DNA from: Ignelater luminosus
Lineage: Eukaryota; Arthropoda; Insecta; Coleoptera; Elateridae
Reading direction: 5' to 3'
DNA: 64,000 bases
NCBI GenBank assembly: GCA_011009095.1
Contig: VTPC01091254.1
Coordinates: 143,458 to 207,457, forward strand
Below are positions 35,716-48,100 of this stretch, piece after piece. The position numbers and the translations under genes are program-made. Each line of letters starts with the position of its first letter. Positions within the stretch are counted from its first letter, which is position 1. The notes under the pieces are model-generated. The model saw only the letters and a program-made list of their open reading frames with translations, had not been told where the DNA came from and searched no databases.

Positions 35716-37295
35716 TTATTTCGGTAACGTCACGTCATTTCGGTAATGCAGTTCGCGCTGCAACAAAAATACGTTTGTTAATACTTAAAACAAAATACTT
35801 TTATTCGGGAAAGAAAACAATAAAAAAAATTAAAAAATTATAACAATTAGTAGTAAAATTCACAATAGTATAATATACTAGGAACTAGGTATTTTCTTCT
35901 TTTATTTTTTTCTGGCAACTTTTGCAAACAAATTCAAGATATCTAGTTCTGCTGCTGATGCTTCTCCAAATAATAGCCGCCTTTTTATTTCTTTAGGCAC
36001 GTTCAACCCTTTTGTTATTATCTGCACTTTACTTTTGGAAGAGTCAGATGTTTTAGAATGTTCAGCTTTTAGCTTGTAGAATCTTTTTTGCACTTTTTTA
36101 CTTTATTTCTTAGCTCTAAATTTCCAGCTTCTACTTTACGCAACCTTCCGTAAGTCATTGATGTATCACATTTCACTCCTTTTCTTCCAGAGAACTTTTT
36201 AGATGAGCTTGGTGTGGATACCATTGGTCCGAGTATATCTGGTCCATAGTCTTCATTATCATATTGTGGTGAAGTACTTGCTTTTAAAAATTGCGTAATA
36301 GGTTTCTTACCTTTTACTTTCTTTCTATAATTTGCACTTGTTTAGACGCAATCTCTTCTTTTGGCTTTCTTTTTTTTACTTAATCATTGATCAATAGTCT
36401 TAATAATCCAGCTTCTTTCTTTCGTTTATATCTTTCCCTGTCCTTTCTTCGTCTTTCATCGAGTTCTTGTGCCGACATTTTTTCTCGAAACTTTCTAACT
36501 CTATCACTGTTTTGTGCTTTTTTGCGTTCAGCTGATGTACTGATATTATTGTTTTGGTTTCTGTTTTTATTTGGGGGTGCTTGCTTCAATCTAATGCGAA
36601 TTTGGCAACGATCTCTCGTAGGTGTATCGGCATATTGTGCGTTTTCTTCTTTTGCAATATTCGATGTAAGATCATCTTTACAGTTCTTTTTAATAACTTT
36701 TTTTTTTAATTTTGGGAGTCTTCATTATTTCCTGGCAAAATCGAAAAAATAAGAGTTACATTTGAGTGTTTTGATCATTTCGGTAATGCTAAGCATTTTT
36801 CATGCTAACTGATTGGACAAACATTTGAGGTTATGGCCGTTACTATCAAACGTACGGCATACAACAACTGTTTTAGACAATTATTTATGTTGTCCGAAAA
36901 ATATGCGTATTACCGATATGATATCCAATTAAAGTACGCTTGCTTTTTCTAATATGTTTCCGAAAATAGTTAAAAATGCTTTAAAATCAATTAAAACTTG
37001 CCTTTGATTTATCACTGCGTTGCCGCCGGAAAACACTCTGACCAAGTTTCATACAGACTGAAGAGCTATTTGAAAAGATATGGGGCGTATTTAAAATTTA
37101 CCGAATTGACGTTGCATTTCGGGGACAAGCACAAATAGTTGCATTCTACGGTTTTCTTAGGACTTCCTTTAAAAAATTAAATCCTTTAATAACCTAGTAC
37201 CAAATTTAAAATAACTTGGAAATTATTTAAAATATCTGAAACAAACCGATAGAATTTGTATATTGTAGAAAGGGACAATTACCGAACTGACGAAT
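35716..37295 (-). mobile_element. Decayed transposon of unassigned family with repeated TTACCGA motifs
   Basis: Minus-strand coding remnants run from about 36,735 to 35,902 in three frame pieces. First is a Lys/Arg-rich N-terminus with an ATG near 36,730 and a break in an A run, then RVRKFREKMSAQELDERRRK and DRERYKRKKEAG. Next is KGKKPITQFLKAST, YGPDILGPMVSTPSS and YGRLRKVEAGNLELRNKVKK (coiled-coil-like), then RFYKLKAEHSK and GLNVPKEIKRRLLFGEASAA to a stop. A 12-mer close to TTACCGAAATGA occurs six times in or beside it: reverse orientation at 35,718, 35,737 and 36,776; forward at 36,910, 37,098 and 37,279. This fits subterminal or terminal transposase-binding repeats. No catalytic domain seen. 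Family uncertain. Confidence 0.5.
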
Positions 37296-38223
37296 TTCAT
37301 AGTTTTGCACTTAATTGTAGAAACTTTTTGTCTTTTTTTTTAATGTAAACCAATAAAAAAAATGTCAGTGGTACACTAAGTCTAAATTTTCAAATAAAAC
37401 ACGTTTTAAGCAGATTAGTTTATAGTACCCTAATTCTACAATTCGGGGACTTAAATTCACCCGTTATAAGATTTTTGACCATATAGTCATGTATAACTAC
37501 ATTTGACGGTATTATCATGACAAACATTATAATCGTTACTGTTGAATAAATTTTAAGCATCACGAGTATTTGCTACAAATACTAGAATTACTGTTGTTAA
37601 CCAAAGTCTAAGAATCACGAGTACTTGTATTCCAGCACAACACTATCTCTAACAAACAGAGATTACTTGATTCATTTCTTATCCAGATGAGTTCAGGTAT
37701 ATTCGGAAATTTTGGCCGTTATCTTTAGCCGCTGTTTTCACACCGGTGGTTTTGTATTAGTCTTTGATTAGCAACTACTTCACAATTCTTCAAGCAAAGT
37801 TCTATTTTAATTTTCTTTATTAATTATTATTCAAGTTTACAGTGTTTTATAAATAATAATCTTTATTATGGTAATAAATAAATAACTTTTATTATTTTAC
37901 AAAGTGTTATTATTCGATAAACGTAATTATATAGGTGTAACTGTACGCTTTACCATAAAAATTCTTGTATCTGTTACCTTTCAAGAAGCAGGGGGCAAAT
38001 AAATGTGCTCGCGCCAACCAATTATACGTATAAATAAATGTTGTTAGTTTTATTCACCGATCAATTATCAATAAGTGTATACACAAAATGCATCAATCTA
38101 ATATATTATACAAAAAATATTTCAATTTAATTGAAAGAAAAAGATTAAATCAATCCAACAGGAAGTGAAAGTATCTGATAGACAAGCCTCGGTTTTTCAG
38201 AAGTATATTTACCAGAAAAATAG
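37296..38223. other. Non-coding AT-rich stretch
   Basis: No coding region, RNA gene or clear repeat recognised. Simple A/T-rich sequence dominates 37,800-37,950. Confidence 0.35.
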
Positions 38224-38485
38224 TATTTCGACTTTTAGAATTTATAATTTATGCAATGCATAAATAGTATATTATGCAACAAATGCCAAAAGAGCAATTT
38301 TTTGCAATGCGAAAGTTCCAATGAGTGCTAAAAATTGCTCTTTTGGCATGTTGCATACGCTATATTTCCTACGCTCGTGCTTAAAAAAATTTTTTTGATA
38401 CAGTTTTTGGGCACTAGTGGCCGCTTTTGACACCAAGAACTGCATCAAAAATCGCTACTTTTGACACGGGCGTAGAAAAATAAGT
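38224..38485. repeat. Cluster of hairpins / compound foldback
   Basis: TATTATGCAACAAATGCCAA then AAGAGCAATTTTTTGCA (38,268-38,305) is inverted at 38,328-38,366 (reverse complement GTATGCAACATGCCAAAAGA then GCAATTTTTAGCA). A further pair, CCTACGCTCGTGC (38,367) and GACACGGGCGTAG (38,461), closes the rest. ATTTATGCAATGCATAAAT at 38,246 is itself a palindrome. Confidence 0.65.
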
Positions 38486-41400
38486 TTTATATATTTGACT
38501 CATTTATCTTCTTTTTTAACTTAACAACGCTAATTATTTATTTTTCTAAACAATAATTATTAGTACTTAAAAACTAGTGGTCGTATTGTTATCAGAGTAA
38601 TTGTTTTCTATCAAACATGGTTAGAACTAAAACGAAGCTAATAATAATTCTGATTAATTTATAAATAAACTTTGAAAGTTGAAGCTATTGTGCACTTATA
38701 AAGTGTGACGGTTGGAATCTTTGGCCTTTTGAAATAAATTTTTATTAAGATTTCTTTCTATCTTTAAAAACTAAGACGTTACATGGGTTCAAAGATATGT
38801 ATCTTTTCTTAAATTCTTGCCCATAATTTTTTTAGTAGGCTTTGACATAAAAATCTGACTGCAGCAAAAGGTAGCTCTTTTTGCAGGCTACATTTTTCAT
38901 GCAAAGTACTTCTTCATACGTTTAGAAGTAATCGAAATATTTTAAGTGAGCCACTTAAAAAGGCACGCTGTAGATATCTTTTCTTTTCAATTTCAACTTA
39001 AAAGAATTTTGCACTGACAGATGAAACTTAATAACATACAAACTACACGCCTACTAATTAGATAATGTAATTTCAGAGCGTGTTTATCCAAAAACATTGT
39101 TCTATTACAATCCTTTTCTTTTCTTTTTGTTTTATTTTACTACCAGTTTTATTGAGCTGAAGTTTATAAAGTGACAATGTAAAGATAAAAGTTTATCGTA
39201 ACAAATAATGTTGATAGATTTGGAAGACAAAAGTTAACAGGAAATGCCAATTATAATAGGCAAAATCCTATTGCTGGTTTTAAAAGAAACGTGGTGTACT
39301 TTTATAACAAATTTTTATTACACTACACGCGTATGCAGTGTAAGAGTGGTATGGTTTAAAAATAATTTTAGTTAAATACAATTTTTACTGCAATATCAGA
39401 TAATAAGAAACGTCTTACTGAGAAATTTTCTTACATTTAATTCTTCATTCTTGGACTTCAATGTTCGAGGGCCCACAGGGGCCTTTAACTTCGCGAAGCC
39501 CCTAGCCTAGCTTTTATTATGCAAAATTTTAAACGTTTTCTCAAGTTTTCACTTTCTGTAAAAACAGAAATTATTTTCTTGTGAAATAAGAACTACAAAC
39601 AAGTGTGAAGTTGGTAAATATGAAATAAAAACGATAAAAAATAAATTTACCATGAATAATTCTTACTTTAGATAATAATTGGTTTTTGCAATTTAAAATG
39701 ACTCTCCCCTTGCCCATTGCAAGTTATATTTAAAAATGTCCAGTCATGTCATAATCTGTTTAATAAGTAATAACTACTGTCACAATTAAAGTTAAAGTAA
39801 ACATAAACAAACATTAAGACTTTACGCCTTGGAAATGCCTACATAAGGCTACTTTTAGATCTGGTCATGCATAAAATTAATTAAGTTTCATCAGTTACCT
39901 ATTGTAACAAAAAATGTAGTTCTTATTTAACAAAAAATACCATTGAAAATAAGACTATTTTCTATCTTGAATAGAGATTGTTCTCTAAATTAATATTATG
40001 AAAATATTGCGAAACAAAAAATTTCTTTCACTAATGTGCTATATTCAGAAGATAAGATCTTTTCTATAAGACGATAAGATTGTCAATGTTTTCTTTTAAA
40101 TGTCTAAAATATAGATATTAACTTTTTAAAATTGATTGGTTATTGTACCATTATCCCTATACTTTATGCAGTTTATCTGCGTTTGAACTTTATAACTCAG
40201 AAAAAATCACAATTTTGTGAAAACCTAACTAAATTTATATTAGAAATCAAAATCATGGATAAGTAAACGAGGAATAGGCCTCTGTTTACTAGGTGAAAAT
40301 AAATTATGTTTTGTAATTTAATTATGTTTGATTTCAGTTGTAAATAAATGAATAGCTTAATAATATTGTTAGATTAATAAAATAAACTAAAAAACCTATG
40401 AGTTTTTTAAAATTACCTACCATATCTTTTTAAGCACTGAACAACGCACAATTTTGAGAAGTACTTTCGTACTATTACTGCACCATGCACTAAATTATTC
40501 TTCAAGTTAACGATTAACACTGACAAAAGTAGTGCAGCTTTTATAAAAATTCATTACTTTCCCTACATCTAATCCCCCTATTAATAATAACTTCGGCCGG
40601 CACCTCTACACTGAATATAATAACCGTTGCGCAGAAAATAATAAATGAACGGAATCAATTTTTCTTAATTTTATTTTAAAATTACCAAATACATTGTTTC
40701 GTAATATTTTACTTTTGAATGGTGATAATTAAGCAGAGAATGCTAAGCAATAGTAGTAGTACTGTTGCATAAACACTAATTTCCACCATAGAGTAATTAA
40801 TAAAGTAGAGGAACAATTACAATGTTTTAAATGTAACCCAAAAACGTACCGTATAATAGGTGACGATATACTTAGCTATCTATAGGACGGTACAAAAAGT
40901 TTAACACCTTTTTTTCGCATCTAAAACTACAGTTTACAATACATTTAATAGACGAAAAATATTTAGTTGTAGAATAGACTTACTTAATACCTCTTCGTGT
41001 TGTTTATTTATGTTGTCACTAATGACAGCTGAATTTCAGTCAAAACACGAATGAATGAAATCTGATACACTTGAGGGTATACAATGAAATTCTTAATTAT
41101 TTATTGCTTAAAGGGCTTGAACGGTCAAGACTAAACTAAGAATTAGAGCTTGCTATTTTTATTAAGGGTGGGATGCCCTGGAAAGAAAAGTACCTGTAGT
41201 GAAGGACAGAATCTTGTGCATTAGCTTGTGCAGAAGCCTAGTGATGAATAGTAGAACTTTTGTGTTAACGAGTTGCAAAATTATCTGCGTTTTAGGGTGT
41301 GGGCCATTATTAAACGCTTAACGAATGCTTCAGCATTAAAAGGACTAGTAGAAATATTATAGTAGTGTTTCTGTATAAACCGTAAAATTATTCGGTTTCA

Positions 41401-41823
41401 TAACTTCATTTAAATTCCTTGATTTGTTATAAACCTTTTAGATTGTTCTAGAAATATATTTTATTTGCTTAAAGATATTTGCAGAAATTTAAATAATTTA
41501 TTTTATATATTCTCATTGCTTATAGCGGTTTAATTTAACAATAACAATAAGCTTTATTAATTAAATTATAACAAACTTTATTTAATTTATTGTTTTATTC
41601 TGTATAATTCTGTAATTATCATTTTGAAAGTCTGCAGAAATAATTCAAAGTACATTAATTTATAAAAATAAACTTTTCTTTAAATTCTAGTGAATAAATG
41701 ATTTAGTTATTGTTAGCCTACAATATATTATGTTTGTCTTTTACGGCTTGTTTTTGTAACGTTGAACTTCTACTATATGTAAATACTACTTGTAACACGT
41801 AGTTTGGAGGTAGTTCATATTTA
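38486..41823. other. Duplicated non-coding block, copy 2, middle part
   Basis: 39,540-39,612 and 40,415-40,760 match 14,460-14,530 and 15,190-15,500 in the same order. No gene supported. The sequence is AT-rich apart from short GC-richer phrases around 39,475 and 41,165. Confidence 0.45.
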
Positions 41824-43092
41824 CCAGGTGTATACCTATGAAATGAGACTTTTTTTTTCAATTTTAAACGTTTATTAACAAAAAATGGTTACAAATTTAA
41901 TCTTCAAAATAATAGCCATCGCTAGCGACACATTTTACCCATCTCTCAGGCAATTTGTGAATGCCGCGCCAAAAAAATTGGCCGTCTTTGGCCGCAAACC
42001 AATCATCGAGCCATTTTTTGGCTTCTTCGTGAGAATTGAAGCGCTGCTCGGAAAGTGCGTGGCCCATCGATGCAAACAAATGATAATCGGAAGGAGCCAA
42101 GTCTGGTGAGTAAGCCGCATGCACCAGCGGTTCCCAATCGTACGTCTCCACCAATTCCCGGGTCGCTCTTGTTCGATGTGGTGGTGCATTGTCATCAAGA
42201 AAAATTACTTTGTGGCGCCGATCGGCATATTCTGGGTGTTTTCGGTGTATAGCGCTGTTCAAATCGGCCAATTGTCGTTGGTAGCGTGCACCGTCAACTG
42301 TTTCACCTGGTTTTAATAGCTCGTACCAAATCATACCATGCTGATCCCAGAAAACACACAGCATTGCCTTGCGGCCGAAGCGATTTGGTTTGGCCGTTGA
42401 TTTTGGCCATACGATCGTTTACGCTTGGGATTGGAGAAATACACCCATTTTTCATCACCCCTAACGATTCGATGCAAAAAAGACTTCCTTTTGAACCGGG
42501 AGAGCAGCATTTCACAAGTGGTTTTTCGGTTCTCTTGCTGCCTTTCAGTCAGTTCATGCGGCACCCATCTTCCGACCTTTAAAATCATGCCCATGTCTTT
42601 CAAAAGTTTGCAAATGGTTTTTTGGGTCACTCCCAACTGCTCTGCCATCATTTCTTGCGTTTGACCATCATCTTCATTCAACAATGCTTGCAATTCGGTG
42701 TCCTCAAACTTTTTCGGTGGCCGGCCACGTTCCTCGTTCTCCACGCTAAAATCACCACTTCGGAATTTTTCAAACCACCTGAAGCACTGTGCTCTGCTTA
42801 GAGCATGTCCACCGTAAGCTTCTATAAGCATTTGATGAGCTTGAGAAGCGTTTTTCTTCAATTGATAACAGAAAATCAACGATGTCCGCAAATCGTAGTT
42901 TGAAGGCACGAAATTCGACATTTTTAAGAGCGAAAAAAATGCGTTGTTGTATGAAACATCACAAACAATGAATTGAATATTGTTGACAGATGACAGACGA
43001 AAAAAATAAGACATTTGGGACAGTTTAAAAATACTCCTAGCGACATCTGTGGTCTAATAACTGAAAGTCTCATTTCATAGGTATACACCTGG
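41824..43092 (-). mobile_element. mariner transposon, 1,269 bp, complete ends
   Basis: A complete element. Terminal inverted repeats of 29 bp are perfect (41,824-41,852 and 43,064-43,092; outer bases CCAGGTGTATACCTATGAAA), and the TA duplication is present on both sides (41,822-41,823 and 43,093-43,094). It encodes one minus-strand mariner transposase (separate entry). Perfect TIRs together with a single frameshift suggest a fairly recent insertion. It lies in duplicated block copy 2, while the corresponding interval of copy 1 (15.5-16.9 kb) has none. Confidence 0.95.
41897..42921 (-). pseudogene. mariner transposase with one frameshift
   Basis: Cut-and-paste DDD transposase of the mariner family. 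The ATG at 42,921 starts MSNFVPSNYDLRTSLIFCYQ. The HTH region follows (SQAHQMLIEAYGGHALSRAQ, then CFRWFEKFRSGDFSVENEER), and then GRPPKKF. The catalytic residues are all present: Asp in VRGDEKWVYF (about 42,450), Asp in IFLDDNAPPH (about 42,210), and Asp in YSPDLAPSDYHLF (about 42,100), which has the DD34D spacing. The coding span of 1,025 nt is not a multiple of three. The frame breaks once near 42,415, between NPKRKRS and the STAKPNRFG stretch, so the protein is not made intact. Otherwise the length (about 340 codons) is normal. Confidence 0.92.
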
Positions 43093-43094
43093 TA

Positions 43095-44734
43095 GACTTG
43101 AATTTATATGAACAATATTTATTACAGAGTATAATACAAAGTATTCGTTCTGGCGGTTGGATCTTTTTAGGGTAGCTAATATGCAATGCCAGAAGTTGCT
43201 CGGTGTTAATAAGTAAAAACTAAGGAGTTTGATGCTTGGTTCCTATTCGAATAACGCTATCCAATTATGTTATACAAATATTTAATTAAGTTGATATGTC
43301 TAAAATTTTGTTCTCTTGTTTGGCTCTATATCGAAAAAGTGTTCTAAAAAAAAACTCAACTGTACAAAACATCTCGATATAACGTTGACAAAAAAATAGA
43401 GTAGTATTTTTGAAATAATTTACTAACCCACCATTCTGAATCATAGCAACGTGACGCACACATAAATAAATAAATGTCCGATGTAAGTACGCTTTGTGCA
43501 ATATTTGGTAGGTACTCTGATAGAGGGCTTCGAGTCAAGTATCGTGTACATCGTACTCAATTTTACAAGAAGTAGTCGAAGTGATCATAATTGAGTCAAT
43601 AATATTAGAAGAAGTCAAAAAATCTAAACTAGGTTAAGTGTTCGGGAATCGCTGTAAAAACAAGCAGGTTATTTCCGAGAAAATGATTTTTTTTCCTTTC
43701 CTTTGCATTTCTGTGTATACAGTGTGGTAATCAAGTTTGGAATAATTTAATCTTCCTGAGAATTATTTGTCTAAACTCATTTAAAATTTTTATATCATTT
43801 AACACCGGAACAAAAATTATGAATGGAGTACGTCATCCCAATGTTTTGCAGAAGTCTCGCTGCTCGAGTATGAGTTTGAATTAAATAACACCTACACCAA
43901 ATGCTTTAGAGGCACCCAAAGTGAACCTTCTCAGTACATATTGGGTCCTTTCGATCAAATGGTCAACATTAAAACGGTATAAATTGAAATAGACCTCTAC
44001 TGACTCCCTTTACAAGTTTTAAGTACACCCCATTATCTTTTAGAAATGCATTCTGTAAGACAGATATTTCTTAACAGCTCTGTTTGTACCGATAGAACTT
44101 TTCGGGCTTATAACATTTTTATTATGTTAATAAATTTGGGTATTAATTAATTTCAAACAATACGTATAATTGTTATCTTCTTGATTTCCTTGTGTACGTG
44201 TTTGTATTGTCGGATGTTATTCGACTAATCTCAAATTCATTATGATTTATCGTCTTCCTTATAGTGAAGTATAATTGATATCGAAATGAAATAAATATTT
44301 TTATATTTATCACATTTTGTTTGTTGGCTGATTTGTTTTCAAATTGGACGAGTCGTGTCGAGTTCTTTGCAATAGACTTTTGTACATCAAGTAGCAAAAG
44401 CTTTTGCCATAATAAGTAATAAACACGCATTACTCATTTTTTGTTTTTTAATAATTATAAATCTTGGAGACTAACCAATATTTCAAAGAGTGATATTATT
44501 AAGTCTCGTAAAGCTGTTACAAGGATCTGTTTGTTATTGTACAATTCATTTAGAAGTTCAAATGTGCTAATTTCTGGATTTGTAGTCAGCTGTTTGGGTC
44601 ATTTTCCAGTGTTAGATTAAGTTGGACTTCTCATATTTTAGGTTTCTCAAATTTTTCACTTCAATCAGGTTTTTTGGTCTACTCAGACTTTCTAATTTTT
44701 TGGGCCAATCGATCGGTCTGAAAATGTCTTTTTT
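43095..44734. other. Non-coding stretch after mariner
   Basis: No supported gene. Several short frames (43,286-43,538 and 44,173-44,430 minus) lack recognisable domains. Confidence 0.35.
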
Positions 44735-45110
44735 TTAATAATAAAAACTTTATTTCTATGAAATATTGGCATTAAATATAAATAATAGAGAGAAATGAAA
44801 TTAGAAACAATTAGAATCTGAATTTAGTCATTTATAATAATAATAAATCAAAGTAAAAAGCATACTAGAAGTACAAACTATTCTACATCTACAAAGTACA
44901 ATAAGTTAAAACAAGGTAATCAGTCGGTTATGTCTAAATTAACACTGTTATTTATAAATTCATTAATAATGTATAAAATTCTTCACATACTAAATAATCT
45001 TTTAACTCCAATTTAAATTTAATAAGTGAAAGATTTTTAATGTACAATGCCAAATAATTAAAAAGATATGTAATACAAATGAATGAAAATAAAGATCCTT
45101 AGAAACAAAG
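44735..45110 (-). mobile_element. Second LINE 3' remnant
   Basis: A minus-strand frame ending near 44,965 reads TYLFNYLALYIKNLSLIKFK then LELKDYLVCEEFYTLLMNL and a stop. This is the LPxxIKNL...FKxxLKDYL...FYTLxEF type of C-terminus seen in non-LTR retrotransposons. Its 3' side carries TTATTATTA-type repeats and an A-rich end (T-run on the plus strand near 44,733). Only the last ~40 codons are readable. It is distinct from, but similar in kind to, the remnant at 6.1-6.6 kb. Confidence 0.5.
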
Positions 45111-48100
45111 AACCGTAACGGGTTTCACAACTAGGAAGAATATAATGGGGCTGTGATTATTATAAATCTACATTTCAATTTCTACATTAACTATGCTTGT
45201 AGATGTCTTTTGGATTTCTCTGGTTCTTCTCAATCTTTTGATGGTTTTGATAAATTGTTGTATTCTATAACTCCATTGCAAGTTATAGCTGACTTGGCTG
45301 TATCCGTTCTAATTTTTATATTTATTTATATTTTGTTCTATCTGGAGGAGGTGGTCCTAAATCTCTTGTTTCTGAAGGGTTATAAAATAAATATTGTCGA
45401 ATTTTTAGTACCAATAGAAAGACATTTTATGGAATAGTCCTCTCAGCAGTGGTTATAGGAAAACAGAGCCCAGTACTTGAGAAGATTGTTATTTCATGAG
45501 ATAATCATAAACATGATGCTTTCAAGGAGTTGTAATGGTAAGTCAAGAGAATCTCGCACTTCTGTATCTTTTTATATTATTATATTTATATTCATATTAG
45601 ACGTGCATAGGAAGGACACTGCTCCAGGAAATTTATCCCGCATTATTGAAAAGGTGATTTTCAACTAAATTTGCAAAAGTTTTACGATCTCTATGCAGGA
45701 AGTTATAAAGTAAGCTAAAATGGAACATTTAATTTTAAAATGCTCAGATTAACATTTAGACTGAGGAAGAGAAAGATTTAACAGGGTTTTGGAGATTGTT
45801 GTTTGCTTTAAAAAAAAACCATACCAAACTAGAAAATTATCGTTGTGCTGATACAGCAATACAAAAACTAACCGTTGTAAAGACAAGTAAAAAACTTTCA
45901 AACGAAAAATATTGGCAATATTAATGCATTCTATCAAGATTTGCATTCTGGAAGTAAAATCTCATCCGGAGAAAAGATTTGAAGTATTTTCTTTGTTTGA
46001 AGATATTGATAAATGAAAATAATCAAGAATTTTATGCAAGGGAAGTGCCTGAGATATCAGTAAAAACTTTTTAATTCTTATGTATAATAAGGTGCAAGAC
46101 TTGATTCGAAGATTACAAACCTATGATTATCCTTCTCTCTTATTGTATTTACAATTACTACTTTTACTTTTTATTGAATAATTAAGTCAAAAACCACATG
46201 AATTGAGGTATTGGAAACATAATAAATGTTTGCGGTTCTATCGAGGGCTCGAGTAATTTTACTCGTTATATTAAAAACCCTCCAAGCCAAAGGCGAGATT
46301 ACTAAGCAAATTTTCTCGTAACAATCAGCAAATATTACGAATAAAATAAAATCACTTGTGGTATTATATATGAAAAAAAGTCTTACTTGAACCTACCAAT
46401 AGGCTTTTAGATTAACTTTCCTTACTTTTTATAATGTACAACGCCCAAAAGGACTAAAAAAAACGATATGTATTTACTCGATTCATATTTGAATAATTCT
46501 AGCTTGTTTTATTATTACGCATTTTGATAGTTAGATAATACTAAAATAAGTAAAAAATTAAACTGGCTAATTAAAGTCCAAACATAACCTACATCATCAG
46601 AATTATCTTTTCATTATGTAACTTTGAGTGTATCATTGCGGTCATTAACGTTACTTCTGAAAAAATTATGTAGGAAGTGCAAAAAGCTTTCTCTGTCAAT
46701 ATACGAGTGTGGAACTTTTATTCTTATTAATTTTCTTGCTTTCTTTAAAGAGTTTCATAGATATATCGATGACAACTTTGCGGTTTACGATACAGTTATA
46801 AGTTGTAACAAATTAATTTTATTTTAAACGTTTTTTAAAATGCTTTAGATATAAACAATGTGAAAGCATGAATTAAAGTGAATGTCACTTGAAAAAAAGA
46901 AGTATTTACTTAATTGTTCCACACGAAACCTAATTATTGCATTTTTTCTAAAATTATTTTTGTGTAGGTCAAGTTTGAATTTAGATTTAATTTTTCTGAT
47001 CATTATTATGTATTACTTTCAAAATGATATAGAATCGTTCTTAAAAAAGATTCTTTTAGGTAGGTATATAGAAAATACCTACTAGAATATTATTTCAGAA
47101 GAAAACATGATTACGAATTTACGATTATTTTACATAAAATATTTTTGTTGTGCATTCACGTATGAAACTTAAAGTTTCTCGCAAATAATTACTAATTGGC
47201 GTATAGCAGAAAGTTATCGAGACCATTCAGTATGGAACTAACTGGATTAAGCGATAGTAGTTTTATTTGGAAATTTTCCTGCAATATTCTTCAACTGTTA
47301 GTACTCAAAGTCTTTGTTTAGGAAATAGAAATGCACCAGTCTAGTCAGCTGGTGGTCTTTATACTTTTTGCTCTAGATATATTATAGAGAACTGGTTTTT
47401 ATGCGTACATTGTTTTTCATATTCATTTTTGTTTTACCATTGGTCTTACCGTTTTATTCTGAATTCAAATCGCGGAAGTACCAGACCAAGTCGATGACTT
47501 GTTATCATTTAGAATAAAACGTTCTTCTTTTACATCTAAGAGTATTGCTTAGGAAGCTCAAGAAATACTTCAAATTAAGAAAAATAATTCAAATTCAGAA
47601 ATCATTTTTAAAGCAACAACCATTCACGGCAATAGTTTCAATAGGGATCTATAGTTTTTAAATGTCTGACTCAAATGAAACTTAAGCACTAGTTTCTATA
47701 CCTCTTCATACGAGACACAAACACTGTGACGAAACATCCTCCAGATGACCAGTATCTCATCGTAGGAATAAAATTTGCTATGACTTTAAAAATGTCAACC
47801 AGGAACAACAATCTTACATTAGTCTTCTACACTGTAGCTTGTGCAGAGCTAGTTATGCTCAGCCTTTAGCCCATTTGTTGTTCATCGTTTGCCGCTGTCG
47901 CCATTCATTTGAGCGGGACTGGCCTCAGGATTTAGTGCGCCTTAGGCAACTTCAGATTTTTGTGTCTCTGTACTCTTCATCACACAGTATTAGAAACCTT
48001 TCGACCTAAAAGACTTAAAGTAAAATTAACTGTTAGTAAGAAAAACTGCATCGGTTCGAATGACAACTTACTCAACAAGTCCAAGCCCAATTGGTTCATA

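Noticed and set aside
42055..42664. Plus-strand frames across the mariner
   Set aside because: They are antisense to the transposase.
45153..45437. 94-residue hydrophobic plus-strand frame with membrane-like segments
   Set aside because: No family recognised and no gene context; AT-rich DNA often yields hydrophobic open frames.
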